From NCBI RefSeq assembly GCF_045291395.1, contig NZ_CP152342.1, forward strand, positions 3,968,001 to 4,032,000: DNA of 64,000 bases, given 5' to 3'. The DNA comes from MR-S7 sp000400995 (GTDB lineage Bacteria; Pseudomonadota; Gammaproteobacteria; Burkholderiales; Burkholderiaceae_C). The translations under genes and the position numbers were made by a program. Of this stretch, positions 36,876-51,006 are shown in pieces. Below the pieces are notes generated by a model that worked only from the letters and a program-made list of their open reading frames with translations, did no database searches and was not told where the DNA came from. Each line of letters opens with the position of its first letter. Position 1 is the first letter of the stretch.

Positions 36876-37409
36876 TTACTTCTTCTTGGTCTCTTTGATC
36901 ACGACCTTCTCATCCGCGTAGCGGATGCCCTTGCCCTTGTAGGGCTCGGGAGGACGAACGGCGCGGATCTCGGCGGCCAGCTGGCCCACCACCTGGCGGT
37001 TCGCACCCTTGATCACGATCTCGGTCGGGGTCGGAGTGGCGACGGTGATGCCGGAGGGCATCTCGAAGTTCACGGGGTGCGAGAAACCGACGCTCAGGTT
37101 CAGCTTGGCGCCGGAGGCTGCCGCCTTGAAACCCACGCCGATCAGCGTGAGCTTCTTCTCGAAGCCCTTGCTGACGCCGACCACCATGTTGTTCACCAGC
37201 TGACGCACCGTGCCGCTCATGGCATTGGCTTCACGCGAGTCGTTGATGGGCTCGAAGCTCAGCTTGCCGTCGTTGCTGGACACCTTGACCAGCGCATTCT
37301 GGGCCAGCGACAGCGTGCCGCCTGCGCCCTTGACGCTGATCTGGTCGTCCTTGATGGACACATCCACGCCTGCGGGGATGGTCACCGGGGATTTACCTAC
37401 TCGGGACAT
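36876..37409 (-). CDS. rplF: 50S ribosomal protein L6
   Basis: 177 residues with two copies of the L6 fold. The start MSRVGKSPVTIPAGVDVSI and the C-terminal VRPPEPYKGKGIRYADEKV are the family marks. It lies near the factor-binding site by the sarcin-ricin loop. Between rpsH and rplR. Confidence 0.98.
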   Translation of the reverse strand: MSRVGKSPVTIPAGVDVSIKDDQISVKGAGGTLSLAQNALVKVSSNDGKLSFEPINDSREANAMSGTVRQLVNNMVVGVSKGFEKKLTLIGVGFKAAASGAKLNLSVGFSHPVNFEMPSGITVATPTPTEIVIKGANRQVVGQLAAEIRAVRPPEPYKGKGIRYADEKVVIKETKKK

Positions 37410-37433
37410 TTCAGTTTTCTCCTCAATGCCGCG

Positions 37434-37829
37434 TTAGGCCACGTAGCACAGCACTTCGCCGCCGACACCGGTAGCGCGCGCCTTGCGGTCGGTCATCACG
37501 CCCTTGGGGGTCGTGACGATCGCCACGCCCAGGCCGTTCATGACTTGCGGAATGGAATCGCGGCCCTTGTACACGCGCAGGCCAGGACGGCTCACGCGCT
37601 CGATGCGCTCGATCACCGGACGGCCGGCGTAGTACTTCAGGGCGATTTCGAGTTCAGACTTGCCGTCGGCGTTCTTCACTTCGAAGCCGTCGATGTAACC
37701 CTCGTCCTTCAGCACCTGCGCGATGGCAACCTTCACCTTGGAAGAAGGCACCGACACGGTGGCCTTGGACACCATTTGCGCGTTGCGGATGCGGGTCAGC
37801 AAGTCAGCGATGGGATCACTCATGCTCAT
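37434..37829 (-). CDS. rpsH: 30S ribosomal protein S8
   Basis: 131 residues. MSDPIADLLTRIRNAQMVSK begins the protein, after a two-residue MS extension, and VMTDRKARATGVGGEVLCYV ends it. S8 binds the central 16S domain and in E. coli represses the spc operon by binding its mRNA near rplE; no such site was modelled here. Confidence 0.98.
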   Translation of the reverse strand: MSMSDPIADLLTRIRNAQMVSKATVSVPSSKVKVAIAQVLKDEGYIDGFEVKNADGKSELEIALKYYAGRPVIERIERVSRPGLRVYKGRDSIPQVMNGLGVAIVTTPKGVMTDRKARATGVGGEVLCYVA

Positions 37830-37847
37830 GTTATCTCTCCTGCCTGC

Positions 37848-38153
37848 TTACCAGCTGGCCTTGGTGACACCAGGGATGTCACCGGCAAAAGCCAGTTCAC
37901 GGATCTTGGCGCGGCCCAGACCGAATTGGCGGAAGGTGCCACGGGGACGGCCCGTGATCTCGCAGCGGTTGCGCTGGCGCGTGGGATTGGCGTTGCGCGG
38001 GAGCTTCTGCAGGCCCAGACGGGCTGCTTCGCGCTCTTCGTCGCTGCGCTTGGCGTCGCCAGCGATGGCCTTCAGTTCCGCGTACTTGGCGGCGTACTTG
38101 GCGGCCAGTTTTTCGCGCTTCAGTTCGCGCTGGATCAAAGCTACTTTAGCCAT
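37848..38153 (-). CDS. rpsN: 30S ribosomal protein S14
   Basis: 101 residues, the long form without zinc ligands. Only one cysteine is left in the motif region ([20 protein letters not shown]). It binds the 3' major domain of 16S rRNA in the small-subunit head. It lies between rplE and rpsH. Confidence 0.97.
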
Positions 38154-38162
38154 ACGCTGCCT

Positions 38163-38702
38163 TTAGTTCTTGAACGGGAAACGGAAAGCCGTGAGGAGCG
38201 CCTTGGCTTCCTCGTCGGACTTGGCCGTCGTGGTGATGCTGATATTGAGACCGCGCAGGGCATCGACCTTGTCGTACTCAATTTCAGGGAAGATGATCTG
38301 TTCTTTGACGCCGATGTTGTAGTTGCCACGGCCGTCGAAAGCGCGGCCGGAGATACCACGGAAGTCGCGCACGCGGGGCAGAGCCACGGTAACGAAACGG
38401 TCCAGGAACTCGTACATCTGGACGCCACGCAGCGTCACCATGCAGCCGATGGCCTGGCCTTCGCGGATCTTGAAGCCGGCGATGGCTTTCTTGGCCTTGG
38501 TCACCACGGGCTTCTGGCCAGCGATCTTGGTCAGGTCGGCAACGGCGTTGTCCATGACCTTCTTGTCCGCCACGGCCTCGCTCACGCCCATGTTGAGCGT
38601 GATCTTGGTCAGACGGGGAACCTGCATTGGCGAGGTGTAGCCGAACTGCTTGACCAGTTCGGGAGCGATCTTGTCGCGGTAGATTTGTTGCAGTCGTGCC
38701 AT
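38163..38702 (-). CDS. rplE: 50S ribosomal protein L5
   Basis: 179 residues. LQQIYRDKIAPELVKQFGYT starts the protein, with ITLNMGVSEAVADKKVMDNA and GRGNYNIGVKEQIIFPEIEY further on. It binds 5S rRNA and contacts the P-site tRNA. It lies between rplX and rpsN. Confidence 0.98.
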   Translation of the reverse strand: MARLQQIYRDKIAPELVKQFGYTSPMQVPRLTKITLNMGVSEAVADKKVMDNAVADLTKIAGQKPVVTKAKKAIAGFKIREGQAIGCMVTLRGVQMYEFLDRFVTVALPRVRDFRGISGRAFDGRGNYNIGVKEQIIFPEIEYDKVDALRGLNISITTTAKSDEEAKALLTAFRFPFKN

Positions 38703-38711
38703 GGGAACTCC

Positions 38712-39032
38712 TTAGGCGGCCTTGATTTCGGCGCCGCTGGACTTGAACACGCGAACGCGCGAACCGTCGGCCTGCACCTTGATGCCCACGCGGTCGGCCT
38801 TGCCGGTCGCGGCATTGAAGATGGCCACGTTGGACTGGTGGATGGGCATGGCCTTTTCCACGATGCCGCCGGTGGTGCCCTTCATGGGGTTCGGCTTGAC
38901 GTGCTTCTTGACCAGGTTGATACCTTCGATGACCAGATGGGAGTCATCCCTGCGCAGCGCGACCGTGCCGCGCTTGCCCTTGTCACGCCCGGCGATCACG
39001 ATGACCTCGTCGCCCTTGCGGATCTTGTTCAT
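38712..39032 (-). CDS. rplX: 50S ribosomal protein L24
   Basis: 106 residues with the KOW motif (KIRKGDEVIVIAGRDKGKRG) at the N-terminus and an L24-type tail (NGTGKADRVGIKV-like AATGKADRVGIKVQADGS). An assembly initiator for the large subunit. It lies eleven bases after rplN. Confidence 0.97.
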   Translation of the reverse strand: MNKIRKGDEVIVIAGRDKGKRGTVALRRDDSHLVIEGINLVKKHVKPNPMKGTTGGIVEKAMPIHQSNVAIFNAATGKADRVGIKVQADGSRVRVFKSSGAEIKAA

Positions 39033-39043
39033 GGCGTGTCCTT

Positions 39044-39412
39044 TTAGAGAACTTCAGGAGCCAGGGACACGATCTTCATGAAGCGCTCGGTACGCAGTTC
39101 ACGCGTCACGGGCCCGAAGATGCGGGTGCCAATCGGCTCCAGCTTGGAGTTGAGCAGCACGGCGGCATTGCCGTCGAACTTGACGAGCGAGCCGTCGCCG
39201 CGGCGGATGCCCTTGGCCGTACGAACGACCACGGCGCTGTAGACCTCGCCCTTCTTGACGCGGCCACGCGGAGCAGCTTCCTTCACGCTCACCTTGATGA
39301 TGTCGCCAACGCTGGCATAGCGACGCTTGGAACCGCCCAGCACCTTGATGCACAGGACGGACTTCGCGCCGGTATTGTCGGCAACGTCTAACCGAGATTC
39401 TGTCTGGATCAT
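39044..39412 (-). CDS. rplN: 50S ribosomal protein L14
   Basis: 122 residues. MIQTESRLDVADNTGAKSVL and the central VKEAAPRGRVKKGEVYSAVV identify L14, which forms an intersubunit bridge. First gene of the spc operon. Normally rpsQ of the S10 operon lies just upstream; here the glycerol gene glpD does, so the spc operon has its own promoter at 39560. Confidence 0.98.
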   Translation of the reverse strand: MIQTESRLDVADNTGAKSVLCIKVLGGSKRRYASVGDIIKVSVKEAAPRGRVKKGEVYSAVVVRTAKGIRRGDGSLVKFDGNAAVLLNSKLEPIGTRIFGPVTRELRTERFMKIVSLAPEVL

Positions 39413-39559
39413 TTCAATATTCCCAACTTGTACCAGCGGCCGGAGCCTTGAAGAGCCCCCGCATGCCAGTCAGTCTTGGGCCCGTCGTCCGCGCCGCAAA
39501 CCACTTGCGATGCTTCCCGCTGGGCAGAAACTCCGCGCTTGAATAACGCGAAGCCGTCT

Positions 39560-39588
39560 ATTGTTGCCGAACTCGATAAACGCGTCAA
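39560..39588 (-). promoter_or_regulatory. Predicted sigma-70 promoter of the spc operon
   Basis: Minus strand: -35 TTGACG (39588-39583), exactly 17 bases, then -10 AACAAT (39565-39560), four of six to consensus. Transcription would start near 39553 and leave an untranslated leader of about 140 bases before rplN, enough for control. The 183 bases between glpD and rplN otherwise hold nothing recognisable. Confidence 0.6.
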
Positions 39589-39595
39589 GCGCTTT

Positions 39596-41194
39596 TTAGG
39601 CCGGAACGCTCGCGTACTGTTGCGCCAGCGCCAGGAACGCGGCCAACTGCGGGTCATGGCCCGGTAATTCCTCGACGAGGATTTCCGCCACGCGGGGGGC
39701 CAGGGATGCGGCAAGGCGTGCGTCCAAGAACAGAATGCGGGCACGCCGGGCCAGTACATCTTCCACCGTGCGCGCGTATTCGTACCGAGCGGCGAACCGC
39801 ACCATGGCCTCGGTCAGACCCGGGGCCAGCGCCACGTCCGCCCCCGGCAGGCGGGCGACGGCATGCGCCTCCGATCCGTAGGAGTGCAGCCCCTGGGGTG
39901 CGCTCAGGCCCTGCCCGCCCTTGCGGCCGTCGGCGCCTACCATGGGCAAGGCCACGGTCACGCCGCCCGGGCGCGAGGGCAGCAGGTGCTCGTCCATGCA
40001 TTTGCGCAGCACGTCCTCGGCCATGGCACGGTAGGTGGTCCACTTGCCGCCCGTGACCGTCACCAGCCCGCTGCGGCTGGCCAGCACGGTGTGCTCCCGG
40101 CTGATGCTCTTGGTGTTGCCGCCGTCCTCGTCCTGCGGCTTGACGAGAGGGCGCAGGCCCACCCAGATGCTGCGCACGTCCTCCACGCGCGGCGCGCGGC
40201 GCAGGTAGCGCGCGGACTCGCCGAGGATGAAGGCCACTTCCTCCCGCATGGCCTGGGGCTCGCGCGCCAGGTCCTGGCGCGGGCTGTCGGTCGTGCCCAA
40301 GATGAGCTTGCCCAGCCACGGCACCGCGAAGAGCACCCGGCCGTCGGCCGTCTTGGGCACCATCAGGGCATGGTCGGAGGGCAGGAACTCGCGGTCCACC
40401 ACGATGTGCACGCCCTGGCTGGGCGCCACCATGGGCTTGACGTTCAGGCCCTGGGCCTGGCCGTCGCGCTGGCGCAGGCCGTCCACCCAGACGCCCGTGG
40501 CGTTGATGACACAGCGGGCCCATACATCGAAGCGGCGGGAGGTTTCCGCGTCCTCGCAGACCAGCCCGGCCACTTTGCCGCCCTCGTAGAGCAGATCGGC
40601 CACCGGGCAATAGTTGAGCACCAGCGCGCCTTGGCGTGCCGCCGTGCGTGCCAGGGCCAGGGCCAGGCGGGCGTCGTCGAATTGCCCGTCCCAATACTTC
40701 ACTCCGCCCTTGAGCCCGTCCGCCATGGCGGTGGGCAGGCAGCGTAGGGTTTCCATGCGCCCGAGAAATTCGGTCGGCCCCAGGCCGGCCTTGCCCGCCA
40801 GCGCGTCGTACATCTTCAGGCCTGCGCCGTAGAACGGCGTTTCCCACAGCTTGTAGGACGGCATGACGAAGGCCAGCGGCTGCGCCAGGTGCGGCGCGTT
40901 GCGCAGCAGCGTGGTGCGCTCGTGCAGCGCCTCGCGCACCAGGGCGATGTTGCCCTGCGCCAAGTAGCGCACGCCGCCGTGCACCAGCTTGGTGGCGCGC
41001 GACGAGGTGCCCTTGGCGAAGTCGTGCGACTCCAGCAGGACGACCGAGAACCCGCGCGCGGCTGCGTCCAGCGCCACGCCCAGTCCCGTGGCGCCGCCGC
41101 CGATGACGGCCACGTCATAGGTCACGGGCTGCGCCAGCCGCGCCAGGAGTTCGGCGCGCTCGGTGGCCAGGGGAGAAGGCGTTTCGCTAGTCAT
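39596..41194 (-). CDS. glpD: Aerobic glycerol-3-phosphate dehydrogenase
   Basis: 532 residues, membrane-associated flavoprotein that oxidises glycerol-3-phosphate to DHAP and passes electrons to quinone. The FAD Rossmann motif is YDVAVIGGGATGLGVALDAA, followed by TSSRATKLVHGGVRYL, PTEFLGRMETLRCLPTA and the C-terminal TVTGGKWTTYRAMAEDVL. It is the last gene after the glycerol transporter genes on the same strand. A long palindrome separates it from glpV, suggesting its expression is set apart from the transporter. Confidence 0.94.
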   Translation of the reverse strand: MTSETPSPLATERAELLARLAQPVTYDVAVIGGGATGLGVALDAAARGFSVVLLESHDFAKGTSSRATKLVHGGVRYLAQGNIALVREALHERTTLLRNAPHLAQPLAFVMPSYKLWETPFYGAGLKMYDALAGKAGLGPTEFLGRMETLRCLPTAMADGLKGGVKYWDGQFDDARLALALARTAARQGALVLNYCPVADLLYEGGKVAGLVCEDAETSRRFDVWARCVINATGVWVDGLRQRDGQAQGLNVKPMVAPSQGVHIVVDREFLPSDHALMVPKTADGRVLFAVPWLGKLILGTTDSPRQDLAREPQAMREEVAFILGESARYLRRAPRVEDVRSIWVGLRPLVKPQDEDGGNTKSISREHTVLASRSGLVTVTGGKWTTYRAMAEDVLRKCMDEHLLPSRPGGVTVALPMVGADGRKGGQGLSAPQGLHSYGSEAHAVARLPGADVALAPGLTEAMVRFAARYEYARTVEDVLARRARILFLDARLAASLAPRVAEILVEELPGHDPQLAAFLALAQQYASVPA

Positions 41195-41214
41195 AAGAGT
41201 CCATTGTCCACAAT

Positions 41215-41255
41215 CCGGAGGGGGATTTCAGGGTTTACCCTAGATTCCCCTCCGG
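41215..41255. promoter_or_regulatory. Long interrupted palindrome between glpV and glpD
   Basis: The outer arms CCGGAGGGG (41215-41223) and CCCCTCCGG (41247-41255) pair perfectly, as do the inner arms AGGGT (41230-41234) and ACCCT (41237-41241). There is no T run after it. It probably folds in the mRNA, stabilising the upstream transport transcript or lowering read-through into glpD. Confidence 0.5.
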
Positions 41256-41269
41256 GAGCCGCCCGGGGA

Positions 41270-43003
<1,734 letters not shown>

Positions 43004-43083
43004 TGCTGTCTCCTCATAGGACTCCCCCACCTTCATTGGGACGCCGACCTCGGGGGAGGAACGGTCCAGCGCCATGGAATTTT

Positions 43084-43133
43084 CAAATTTGATAGCTGCT
43101 TGCGCTTGCCACATAAGCGCTAGAGCCGCTTTT
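43084..43133 (+). repeat. Dispersed GCGCTT repeat between glpU and glpV
   Basis: AAATTTGATAGCTGCTTGCG followed by CTTGCCACATAAGCGCTAGA and GCCGCTTTT. It supplies the TAG stop codon of glpU (minus strand, 43120-43122) and lies upstream of the substrate-binding protein gene. Confidence 0.8.
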
Positions 43134-43440
43134 CACCCTTTTTCATCACCAGCGCCAGCACCACCATGGACAGCACGAAGCTGATCCACACCGAGGGCTC
43201 CGCCTCCAGCGAGAACCACTGCACCATCTTCTCGCCCAGCCCCACCCAGGCGAGGTTGATGTAGGCCGCGGTGAGCAGGCCGATGAACAGGCGGTCGCCG
43301 CGCGTGGTGGCGATGGGCAGGAAACCCTTGCGCTCCACCGTGGGACATTTGATTTCCCACACCGTCATGCCGATGAGCATGAGCACGATGCAGGTGAAGA
43401 ACACGGCCACGGGCGTGGTCCAGGCCATCCAGTCGAACAT
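43120..43440 (-). CDS. glpU: DUF2160 small membrane protein of the glycerol transporter
   Basis: 106 residues, no known biochemical role. Three hydrophobic segments (FFTCIVLMLIGMTVWEI, FIGLLTAAYINLAWVGL, VWISFVLSMVVLALVM). The family is found almost only next to this transporter type and carries a conserved EIKCPTVERKGFLPIATTRG segment. It is twelve bases after glpQ. Its stop codon lies inside the dispersed repeat, so its last residues (EKRL) may reflect the repeat insertion. Confidence 0.8.
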   Translation of the reverse strand: MFDWMAWTTPVAVFFTCIVLMLIGMTVWEIKCPTVERKGFLPIATTRGDRLFIGLLTAAYINLAWVGLGEKMVQWFSLEAEPSVWISFVLSMVVLALVMKKGEKRL

Positions 43441-43452
43441 GGCGCTTCTCCC

Positions 43453-44257
43453 TCAGACGCGTCCCATCGCGAAGCCCTTCGCGATGTAGTGCCGCACGAA
43501 CCAGATCACGATGGCGCCGGGCACGATGGTCAGCACCCCGGCGGCGGCGAGCGTGGCCCAGTCCATGCCGGAGGCGCTCACCGTGCGCGTCATCGTCGCC
43601 ACGATGGGCTTGGCGTTCACGCTGGTCAGCGTGCGGGCCAGCAGCAGCTCGACCCAGCTGAACATGAAGCAGAAGAACGCCGCCACGCCCACGCCCGCCT
43701 TGATGAGCGGCAGGAAGATGGTGAGGAAGAAGCGTGGGAACGAGTAGCCGTCGATGTACGCCGTCTCGTCGATCTCGCGCGGAATGCCACTCATGAAGCC
43801 TTCCAGGATCCATACCGCCAGCGGCACGTTGAACAGCAGGTGCGCCAGCGCCACGGCGATGTGCGTGTCCATCAGCCCCACGGTGGTGTAGAGCTGGAAG
43901 AACGGCAGCAGGAAAACTGCGGGCGGCGTCATGCGGTTGGTCAGCAGCCAGAAGAACACGTGCTTGTCGCCCAGGAACTGGTAGCGGCTGAACGCATAGG
44001 CCGCGGGCAGCGCCACGGTGAGCGAGATGACGGTGTTGATCGCCACGTAGATCAGGCTGTTGATGTAGCCCGAATACCAGCTCTCGTCGGTGAAGATGGT
44101 CTTGTAGTTGTCCCAGGTGAAGTGCTGGGGCCACAGCGAGAAGCTCGACAGGATCTCCTCGTTGGTCTTGAAGCTCATGTTGACCATCCAGTAGATGGGC
44201 AGCACGGCGAAGACCAGGTAGGCGATCAGGAACAGCGTGCGTTTCTGGAAGCGGGGC

Positions 44258-44265
<8 letters not shown>
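43453..44265 (-). CDS. glpQ: Glycerol ABC transporter permease
   Basis: 270 residues, inner membrane, about six helices. The conserved cytoplasmic EAA loop reads EIDETAYIDGYSFPRFFLTI and contacts the ATPases. Its start overlaps the glpP stop by eight bases, a sign of coupled translation. It pairs with GlpP to form the heterodimeric pore. Confidence 0.87.
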
Positions 44266-46221
<1,956 letters not shown>

Positions 46222-46222
46222 G

Positions 46223-47299
<1,077 letters not shown>

Positions 47300-47336
47300 T
47301 GCCGCCTTTCCCTCGCCCTTGTGGGCCGCGTTTATT

Positions 47337-47373
47337 TTCGAATTGGTTCATTTTTGTTCTTTTTTGATCGAAC
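47337..47373. promoter_or_regulatory. Candidate GlpR operator region between glpS and glpR
   Basis: The 149-base divergent gap is markedly AT-rich. It holds TTCGAA (47337-47342), GGTTCA, and GTTC-N10-GAAC (47356-47373), i.e. half-sites of the TTCG/CGAA type that DeoR-family repressors use. Positions fit a control zone for both glpS and glpR. The exact consensus for this group is not known to me. Confidence 0.45.
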
Positions 47374-47448
47374 AAGCATGCAGGTTTACCCTTGGTGCTT
47401 TCCTTTTGCTTCGTTTTAAAGTCCTGCCCAAGGAGCGAACGAACCCAC

Positions 47449-48210
47449 GTGAACACCAATCCCCGCCAACTTCTGCTGCTCGACGAAGTGCGGCAGCGCA
47501 AGTCCACCACCGTGGAGCAACTGGCCGACACCCTGGGCGTGACGCTGCAGACCGTGCGCCGCGACGTGCAGCGCCTGGCCGAGCAAGGGCTGGTCAAGCG
47601 CTTCCACGGCGGCGTGCGCGTGCCCACCTCCACCGTCGAGAACCTGGCCCACACCCAGCGCGAGACGCTCAACGCCGAGGGCAAGGCGCGCATCGCGCGC
47701 GCCGTGGCGGCCCAGGTGCCCAACGACTGCTCGCTGATCCTGAACATCGGCACCACCACCGAGGCCATCGCCCGCGCGCTGCAGCACCACCGCGGCCTGC
47801 GCGTGCTGACCAACAACCTGAACGTGGCCGCCCTCCTGAGCGGCAACCCCGACTGCGAGGTGATCGTGGCCGGCGGCGTGGTGCGCGCGCGCGACCGGGG
47901 CATCGTGGGCGAGGCGGCGGTGGACTTCATCCGCCAGTTCCGCGTGGACATCGCGCTCATCGGCATCTCCGGCATCGAGATCGACGGCACGCTGCGCGAC
48001 TTCGATTACCGTGAGGTGAAAGTGGCGCAGACCATCATCGAGCACGCGCGCGAGGTCTGGCTCGCCGCCGACCACACCAAGTTCCACCGCCCGGCGATGG
48101 TGCAGCTGGCCACGCTCGCGCAGATCGACCGGCTGTTCACCGACGAGCCGCCGCCCGAGCCCTTCCCTGCGCTGCTGCAGGAAGCAGAAGTGCTCTGCAC
48201 CGTCGCTTGA
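47449..48210 (+). CDS. glpR: DeoR-family glycerol-3-phosphate regulon repressor
   Basis: About 253 residues from a GTG start. The N-terminal HTH is RKSTTVEQLADTLGVTLQTV RRDVQRL-type, followed by the GlpR ligand fold (ILNIGTTTEAIARAL, LTNNLNVAALL, IALIGISGIEIDGTLRDFDY and AADHTKFHRPAM). It is expected to release DNA on binding glycerol-3-phosphate. Start: the open frame goes back to 47392, but GTG at 47449 has AAGGAG about 13 bases upstream and begins near the HTH. Lying between the transporter and glpK supports the role. Confidence 0.85.
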   Translation: MNTNPRQLLLLDEVRQRKSTTVEQLADTLGVTLQTVRRDVQRLAEQGLVKRFHGGVRVPTSTVENLAHTQRETLNAEGKARIARAVAAQVPNDCSLILNIGTTTEAIARALQHHRGLRVLTNNLNVAALLSGNPDCEVIVAGGVVRARDRGIVGEAAVDFIRQFRVDIALIGISGIEIDGTLRDFDYREVKVAQTIIEHAREVWLAADHTKFHRPAMVQLATLAQIDRLFTDEPPPEPFPALLQEAEVLCTVA

Positions 48211-48216
48211 ATGAAC

Positions 48217-48362
48217 GACGCCCCCTGAGCCGCTGCGCGGCTTCCCCGCTCTCGCAGTGCTGCGCTCTGCGGGCAGGGGGACGACGCCAGCGCGGCGGGG
48301 CGGCGCGGCCGGCTGAGGCCCTTGCGCGGCGTCTGCTGGCCTGGGGCGCGCCAGTTGCACAA
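48217..48362 (+). repeat. Long GC-rich dispersed repeat, copy 1
   Basis: GC-rich stretch between glpR and glpK with inner palindromes (CCGCTGCGCGGC; CGCAGTGCTGCGCTCTGCGG) and the segment GGGGGACGACGCCAGCGCGG. A related copy lies after proC. Both have the same order of blocks: CCCCCTG, an inner palindrome, an AG-rich GGGA segment, GCGCGGCGGGGCGGC, then CCTTGCGCGGC. Confidence 0.65.
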
Positions 48363-48403
48363 GTCGCGTGCGACACAATAAACCAGTGAACCGCTGAATC
48401 ACC

Positions 48404-49897
<1,494 letters not shown>

Positions 49898-49898
49898 A

Positions 49899-49955
49899 TA
49901 AAATCGGCCTCCAGCGCTTATGAATCAAGCGCAAACAGCTATCATTTTGAAAGCA
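49899..49955 (-). repeat. Dispersed GCGCTT repeat between glpK and proC
   Basis: AAAATCGGCCTCCAGCGCTT followed by ATGAATCAAGCGCAAACAGC and TATCATTTTGAAAGCAT. It contains an ATG at 49920 that creates a spurious upstream start for proC. Confidence 0.82.
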
Positions 49956-49964
49956 TCAGCGCCC

Positions 49965-50792
49965 ATGACCGACAATACATCCACTCCTCCCATCGCCTTC
50001 ATCGGCGGCGGCAACATGGCCAGCGCCATCATCGGCGGGCTGATCCGCCAAGGCCTGCCGGCCGGCCAGATCGACGTGGTCGAGCCGTTCGAGCCCGCGC
50101 GCGAGGCGCTGCGCCAGAACTTCGGCATCGCCGCGCAGCCGGCACCCACGGCGGCGCTGGCCCGCGCCGGCCTGGTGGTGTGGGCCGTCAAGCCGCAGAC
50201 CTTCAAGGAGGCCGCCCAGGCCACAGCCGCGCACACCACGCAGGCGTTGCACCTGAGCGTGGCGGCGGGCATTCCCTCGCAGAGCATCGCCCAATGGCTG
50301 GGTACGCAGCAGGTCGTGCGCGCCATGCCCAACACGCCGGCGCTGGTCGGCATGGGCATCACCGGGCTGTTCGCCCGCTCCGGCGTGGACGCCGCCGGCA
50401 AGGCGCTGGTGGAACAGGTGGTAAGCACCACGGGTCAACATGTGTGGGTGGAGCGCGAAGACCTGCTGGACGCGGTTACGGCGCTCTCCGGCTCCGGCCC
50501 GGCCTACGTGTTCCTGTTCCTCGAGGCCATGACCCAGGCCGGCGTGGACATGGGCCTGTCTGCCGCACAGGCGCACCAGTTGGCCGTGGCCACCTTCCAG
50601 GGCGCCTCGGAGCTGGCAGCTCGCTCCGATGAGGCGCCCGAAGTGCTGCGCCAGCGCGTGACCAGCAAGGGCGGCACCACGCACGCAGCCATCACCCACC
50701 TGCAGGCCGCGCAGGTGCCCGAGCACTTCATCGCCGCCATCCGCGCCGCCGAGAAGCGCGCGCAGGAACTGGCGGCCGAGTTCGGCGCTTGA
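49965..50792 (+). CDS. proC: Pyrroline-5-carboxylate reductase
   Basis: 275 residues, last step of proline synthesis, NAD(P)H-dependent. The cofactor motif is IAFIGGGNMASAIIGGL, with VVWAVKPQ, VRAMPNTPALVGMGITGL and the C-terminal TALSGSGPAYVFLFLEAM and TSKGGTTHAAI. I place the start at MTDNTST (49965). The frame is open to an earlier ATG at 49920, but those fifteen residues are encoded by the dispersed repeat and have no family match. No clear Shine-Dalgarno is seen. Confidence 0.93.
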   Translation: MTDNTSTPPIAFIGGGNMASAIIGGLIRQGLPAGQIDVVEPFEPAREALRQNFGIAAQPAPTAALARAGLVVWAVKPQTFKEAAQATAAHTTQALHLSVAAGIPSQSIAQWLGTQQVVRAMPNTPALVGMGITGLFARSGVDAAGKALVEQVVSTTGQHVWVEREDLLDAVTALSGSGPAYVFLFLEAMTQAGVDMGLSAAQAHQLAVATFQGASELAARSDEAPEVLRQRVTSKGGTTHAAITHLQAAQVPEHFIAAIRAAEKRAQELAAEFGA

Positions 50793-50798
50793 AGGGGA

Positions 50799-50935
50799 AC
50801 ATCCCCCTGTGGCGCTTCGCGCCTTCCCCTTCTCTCTACGCGCTTCGCGCTACGGGAAGAGGGACGCAGCCGGCGCGGCGGGGCGGCCCTTGCGCGGCTG
50901 CCCTCGCAGGGCGCGTCAGTCGCAAAGGCCGCGCC
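50799..50935 (+). repeat. Long GC-rich dispersed repeat, copy 2
   Basis: Starts CATCCCCCTGTGGCGCTTCG and continues to CGCGTCAGTCGCA. The blocks GGCGCTTCGCGCC, CTACGCGCTTCGCGCTACGG and GGCGCGGCGGGGCGGCCCTT correspond in order to copy 1 at 48217 and form several hairpins. It lies directly after proC. I see no gene in the stretch 50793-50999. Confidence 0.65.
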
Positions 50936-50958
50936 CTGAAGAACCCGCGATCTTGATT

Positions 50959-51006
50959 AAATCAGGCTCCAGCGCTTGCCAGGCAAGCGCTGGCAGCTAT
51001 CAATAG
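50959..51006 (-). repeat. Dispersed GCGCTT repeat at the 3' end of ubiA
   Basis: AAATCAGGCTCCAGCGCTTG followed by CCAGGCAAGCGCTGGCAGCT and ATCAAT. Its perfect stem here is CCAGCGCTTGCC / GGCAAGCGCTGG. The TGA stop of ubiA (51000-51002) is inside it, followed at once by TAG in frame. Confidence 0.82.
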
